In this document: positions 63,101 through 64,000 of the stretch, one piece after another
Numbering within the stretch: position 1 is the stretch's first letter
Layout: each line of letters starts with the position of its first letter
Assembly: GCA_947387575.1 (NCBI GenBank)
Contig: CANDOC010000004.1
Coordinates: forward strand, 346,430-410,429
Direction: 5' to 3'
Source: Spongorhabdus nitratireducens
GTDB taxonomy: Bacteria > Pseudomonadota > Gammaproteobacteria > Pseudomonadales > Endozoicomonadaceae
DNA: 64,000 bases
Notes under the pieces: generated by a model
The model's database searches: none
What the model saw: only the letters and a program-made list of their open reading frames with translations
Told to the model about the DNA's origin: nothing
Program-made: the position numbers and the translations under genes

Positions 63101-64000
63101 TGGCCAAAGCGGTGTAGCAGTGGATATCAGCACCGGCTTCAGTGACTACGATCAGGGTGACCAGCTGACCTTTAGTGCAGCGAACCTGCCACCGGGATTG
63201 AGTATCAGTGACAAGGGTCTGATCACTGGCACCTTGGATCCTTCTGCATCGCAAGGTGGTACTGATGGTAGCTACAGCGTCACCATTACTGCCACTGACA
63301 AGCAAGGGTTAACAGTTCAACAAACCTTCAACTGGAAGGTAGTCAATCTTGATCCGCAGGCCGCTGATGATGCCGGGCAGGTCACCGAAGACGGAGGTGC
63401 GCAGACCGGGCAGAGAAACAGTGGCAATGTGATTGATAACGATGCTGATACTGCCCCGGACAGTGATTCGCTCACCATTATTGATGCCGACACCGGCAAC
63501 CATAGCGGTCAGTATGGTGAGCTCACCCTGAACCAGGATGGTAGCTACAGCTACACCCTGAATAATGATCATCCGGCTGTACAAGCACTGGCTCAGGGTC
63601 AGACCCTGACTGACCGCTTCAGCTATACCGTCAGTGATGGGCAGGGCGGTACAGCAACAGCCACCCTGGTGATTACGGTTAACGGTACCAACGATGCCCC
63701 GAATGCGATTGCCGACAGCAACAGTACCAATGAAGACACCGCGATCACCAAAGACAACAGTGGCTCGGTGCTCACCAATGACACCGATATTGATAACAAT
63801 GCTACTAAAGCGGTATCCAAAGTCACCAACCCGCATGGCGATATTACAGTCCCAGGCGAAGCTATCCGTGGCAGCAATGGTGGACGTTTTACCCTGCACG
63901 CCGACGGTACCTATGACTTTGACCCGGGCAATGACTTCCAGGATCTGCAACAGGGTGAACAGCGCACGACAGAGATTGAGTACACCGTCACTGATGAGCA
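54153..64000 (+). CDS. Giant LEPR-XLL / VCBS / cadherin-like repeat adhesin, 3' end beyond window
   Basis: One plus-strand frame runs from ATG 54153 to the window end with no stop: at least 3,282 codons. The start, MASKLRLQALEPRVLLDAAG, is the LEPR-XLL motif found at the N-terminus of huge secreted repeat proteins. It is followed by many immunoglobulin-like domains, each ending in VNDAP/TNDAP-type sequence (about 18 seen). Early domains are cadherin-like and CSPG-like (LTRLPANGVIKVDG, LPAKGTLTFNG, followed by NxGxVxxxH). Later ones are VCBS (YGQLTLNQDGSYSYTLNN) and He_PIG (LPPGLSISDKGLITGTL). DTNGDGIF near residue 385 is a calcium-binding loop. There is no Sec signal; type I secretion is likely but no transporter is in view. 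The protein would be a cell-surface or biofilm adhesin. Confidence 0.92.
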   Translation, partial: MASKLRLQALEPRVLLDAAGMATAAETVVADSTADAVEPGAGSSPEAFGAFMAASNPSDPAVPDTDVLPPVISAGSDRRTTEDTSLSLGDISVSDNTEGDTVVLTIKLSGDNNNFASDAIGQVTFGDSSDVTLNRNGNTLTLSGAVNDINQTLKTMQLDPGENYNGGLSLEFSAVDKAGNTAELKTLDIDVVAVNDAPTLGSSSVSVDEGGAVSFGGSFDFSDPDIGSGNQQEQQMIVKVTGLPAKGTLTFNGSKVVEGSTFSYDQLSQLNYQHDGSNVSPGDTDGFTVTINDGAGQQTSDTTININLNPVNDAPDIGVVDRNVDHPYQGSINAPGLTVYEGTSSPLGLKVTDIDDNLDNSTITLGNLSDTLKAEGQLFLDTNGDGIFTAGTDQDLSAGGSFNGSDLDKLTYSHNGAEPNTAGDYSFTLSVTDSGGGQGPGHELTVTKELSLNIEPVDDDPTVDINPVVLPDDQSSIVLGSGSLDASDPDNVDANLVYTLEQTPQYGHLQLNVGGTWFTLTQGTRFTQEQINTGQVRYIQTQGVDQPTTDSIQFSLRDSVVQGRNDAGFIYGGVKDTDGNIETQTLQITVNRDQGDTGGPGTGYPVLQPTLPENNTDPGYTMPAFDEGGSVVIEKGLLDYTFKSSDGTYTVPPAETVYTLTRLPANGVIKVDGKAIGAYGTFTQDDINQGRVTFEHNGSEDHISSFSYTVGDGSARTATEANTGEITLKATPINDAPTAHGGMVDVIEQTNTGKDGIVNLTDKQLVIRDPDGSLDQETRTGEGLEDSLWFRVSDLPDDGSLQYWDGDSWEAVTANMWLSTDVLKPTADGQSSGLRYVHAGGDAQENLTDGFRFVVRDDLTAPADGEVVRSGQTEPGQGHFSQDATVRIDVAAFNDAPIETVNNELVLTEGDKAVITADSHLGYSDSDNNTIQRQYRLTEDVQNGKLYLNGKLLGKGSTFTQSDIDSGRLSYEHDGSETQADSFKFIVSDGAADAAESTFNIVIRPGNDFATIDAPDRVDGSGQRTIDFTGNNSITIGDVDLDQLDAGETDELTVTLALVSSGAPYAGATLAVTNSPLVHGNGTNSITITGTKAQVQSLLDSLQLTTSQSGNGDDGGQDKDTAIDLQITVDDRLSGNPNVANGGEFNDGGEAVGEKNAVTKTVEVLLSSVNDKPDIIVAPGTPVTLNEDTSHTFGNLIRIQDPDIFDKYLTVKLSVGEGTLTLPDSYSSMISEGANGSQTLTLIGNASDINHTLAELQYQGNENFNGNDALTVEVEDTHAGGDALTDIEVIAIQVTPVNDAPVLDVPGKQYLDSGTKVTFGKDSGNAIVVSDPADSGYASFTGQAKVTVSINDPGALLNLGSVVDSSLTITGNGTTEITLQGSIDQINKALDGLSYTASNPDSDQSFNLKVIVDDLNNGGANDIDPVEKQIAIDVSNTNDAPVITIGDGTKSVNEDSTLDLSLISVNDPDSFDKDITVSLTPKNGTVSIDGQTGTAGSPLVLRGTQAEVNALLAKLQFTPTKDFHGQAQIEVTVDDLGNVGAGSARQDSAVLNITVDPVNDRPTLTKTPIFVDPVNEDSTAVDQGGNVIIPPGSATELVDLLGDHFNDDTDDQSGTPGGGNTETPLSYVAIVGNFSNSDQGQWYVVIDGKPVQIPQEPAHRLGSSHAFVVPADAEIIFKPAENFHGTPGKLTVRVADGSSNLETSYDSDTGHISYKNLSKNGGTGKTGSWDAGHVEIRTQVQNVNDKPAGTDTSMPGVSEDLTENNIPGHTVQDLFGPVYNDNTDNQTGISGGGDARTPLGGIAITGNAHDAANGRWQYSMDGGQSWQDIPVDGSGNELSDDNAILLDLDDQLRFVPATDQAADIAPLEVRLSDQPVASADNADIGSTGQTDHWSDAIELSTSVIGQNDKPVLGGTATNPVVTENQGYGTGSDWTDLVADGSASVTDPDFDNPSFGGGIIEVRLGNSFTGDQLRLSKTFDSVQSSAYSNGVLTIQLNSKATASNVEAILESIQYRSTSDNPDNYGTNTERSYEISLTSDGNNDGKAGGPDSLGSDTTISGTITIKATNDAPEAFDNIDRAEEDSTTPVTGNIILDRDSNGQSDNDLDNHVGDLSVDSIKAIGGSNGTFDSAGNATIQGKYGSLTINKNGTYSYQLDNSLDAVQKLLPGDELVENFEYTISDGQLSSNTAELMIIIDGTNDAPVVTGSVESQQNHDGQQVAPVDVSGVFSDVDQGDSREYSASNLPEGLSINPLSGVISGTLAASASQRSSDTVVVTMTDGEGESVSYSFEWSVENLAPEAANDTAEIIENNASIDGNVITNSDHDAAPDSDPLTVVEVGAGNSNTGTVGEATTGSYGQLTLNSDGSYIYQLDNSNADVQKLAGPTETLTETFTYKVSDGNGGFDTATLTITIRGTNDAPIVETALGDQSSTDGQSGVAVDISTGFSDYDQGDQLTFSATNLPPGLSISDKGLITGTLDPSASQGGTDGSYSVTITATDKQGLTVQQTFNWKVINLDPQATDDAGQVTEDGGAQTGQQTHGNVIDNDADTAPDSDPLNIVDADTGNHSGQYGQLTLNQDGSYSYTLNNSHQAVQALAQGQTLTDRFSYTVSDGQGGTATATLVITVNGTNDAPDAVADSNSTNEDTAITKANSGSVLTNDTDIDNNATQAVSKVTNPNGDTAVPGEAIRGSNGGRFTLHEDGTYDFDPGNDFQDLQQGEQRTTEIEYTVTDEHGATSTAKLVITVGGVNDAPTAGDLTDQTHNDGDTVTIDLSGRFSDVDASDKLTYSLADGSDALPQGLTLNADGTLTGTIDRNASQVNSGQYSITVRASDGQGGHVDQTFSWTVNNPAPEAGNDTAEIIENSASIDGNVITNSDHDAAPDSDPLTVVEVGAGNSNTGTVGEATTGSYGQLTLNSDGSYSYQLDNSNADVQKLAGPTETLTETFTYKISDGNGGFDTATLTITIRGTNDAPIVETTLGNQSSTDGQSGVAVDISTGFSDYDQGDQLTFSAANLPPGLSISDKGLITGTLDPSASQGGTDGSYSVTITATDKQGLTVQQTFNWKVVNLDPQAADDAGQVTEDGGAQTGQRNSGNVIDNDADTAPDSDSLTIIDADTGNHSGQYGELTLNQDGSYSYTLNNDHPAVQALAQGQTLTDRFSYTVSDGQGGTATATLVITVNGTNDAPNAIADSNSTNEDTAITKDNSGSVLTNDTDIDNNATKAVSKVTNPHGDITVPGEAIRGSNGGRFTLHADGTYDFDPGNDFQDLQQGEQRTTEIEYTVTDE
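61044..64000 (+). repeat. Tandem duplication within the adhesin gene, 1,656-bp period
   Basis: Sequence from 61044 (EAANDTAEIIENNASIDGNV) recurs from 62700 (EAGNDTAEIIENSASIDGNV), exactly 1,656 bp or 552 codons later. It is followed in the same order by the same VCBS, He_PIG, VCBS, VCBS-like and (first copy) He_PIG domains until the window ends inside copy 2. Most bases are identical, with scattered silent changes. Confidence 0.9.

Noticed and set aside
55827..63950. Several minus-strand frames of 200-360 aa in the adhesin region
   Set aside because: The repeats make the antisense frames open too; the same shadow recurs with the repeat period, and the plus frame is continuous.
54153..64000. 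CRISPR array or other DNA-level repeat locus
   Set aside because: The repetition is at the protein-domain level, in frame, without short repeats and unique spacers.

Overview
The window reads as chromosomal DNA of a heterotrophic, probably marine gammaproteobacterium that can respire nitrogen oxides. Pointers are Pseudomonas-like gene orders (atuABC, a DNR-type regulator beside nnrS and nosRZDFYL), an NhaD sodium/proton antiporter, OprD- and FadL-type porins and a Tat-exported clade I NosZ. An Oceanospirillales-like host, possibly Endozoicomonadaceae, is a guess from gene flavour and is not proven by the sequence.

Layout. 1-4.4 kb: minus-strand acyclic terpene operon atuA-atuB-atuC (atuC runs off the left edge), with a palindrome lying exactly between its predicted -35 and -10 boxes. 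4.4-7.9 kb: two secreted proteins, one unknown and one PqaA-like. 8-10.9 kb: the NAD regulator NrtR, divergent from a nicotinamidase-nicotinate phosphoribosyltransferase fusion. 11-19.7 kb: membrane and envelope genes (fatty acid hydroxylase, DUF4329 protein, InaA-type kinase, Mpo1-like protein, OprD porin, 5'-nucleotidase lipoprotein, sodium:solute symporter with a small partner, cytochrome b561). 19.9-23.9 kb: FadL-like porin, 7TMR-DISM histidine kinase, RluE.

24-34.5 kb is a denitrification island on the minus strand: nosR-nosZ-nosD-nosF-nosY-nosL, then nnrS, then dnr. FNR/DNR-type boxes stand before nosR and nnrS. The nosR leader also carries unexplained palindromes. A plus-strand candidate small RNA with an anti-Shine-Dalgarno loop (CCCCUCC) and a strong terminator lies just beyond dnr. 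Three FNR-like boxes precede the OprD porin, so anaerobic control may reach beyond the nos genes.

34.8-43.8 kb: coiled-coil protein, POT peptide transporter, PfkB kinase, AidB, YfcC antiporter, PepT and a DUF2788 protein, suggesting a peptide and amino acid diet. 43.9-51.9 kb: two orphan helical proteins, YjaG, a tRNA-like remnant next to a good tRNA-Arg(ACG), an AlkB-type dioxygenase, a secreted protein with zinc-finger-like clusters and a Ser/Thr-rich tract, two YbaK-family deacylases flanking a pentapeptide/potassium-channel protein and a sialidase-like protein, and a 58-bp inverted-repeat element. 52.2 kb: nhaD.

From 54,153 to the right edge a single open frame of more than 3,280 codons encodes a giant LEPR-XLL adhesin built of cadherin-like, CSPG-like, VCBS and He_PIG repeats. 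Its last part is a tandem duplication with a 1,656-bp period. Function calls come from reading the translations and recalling family motifs; no database search was run.
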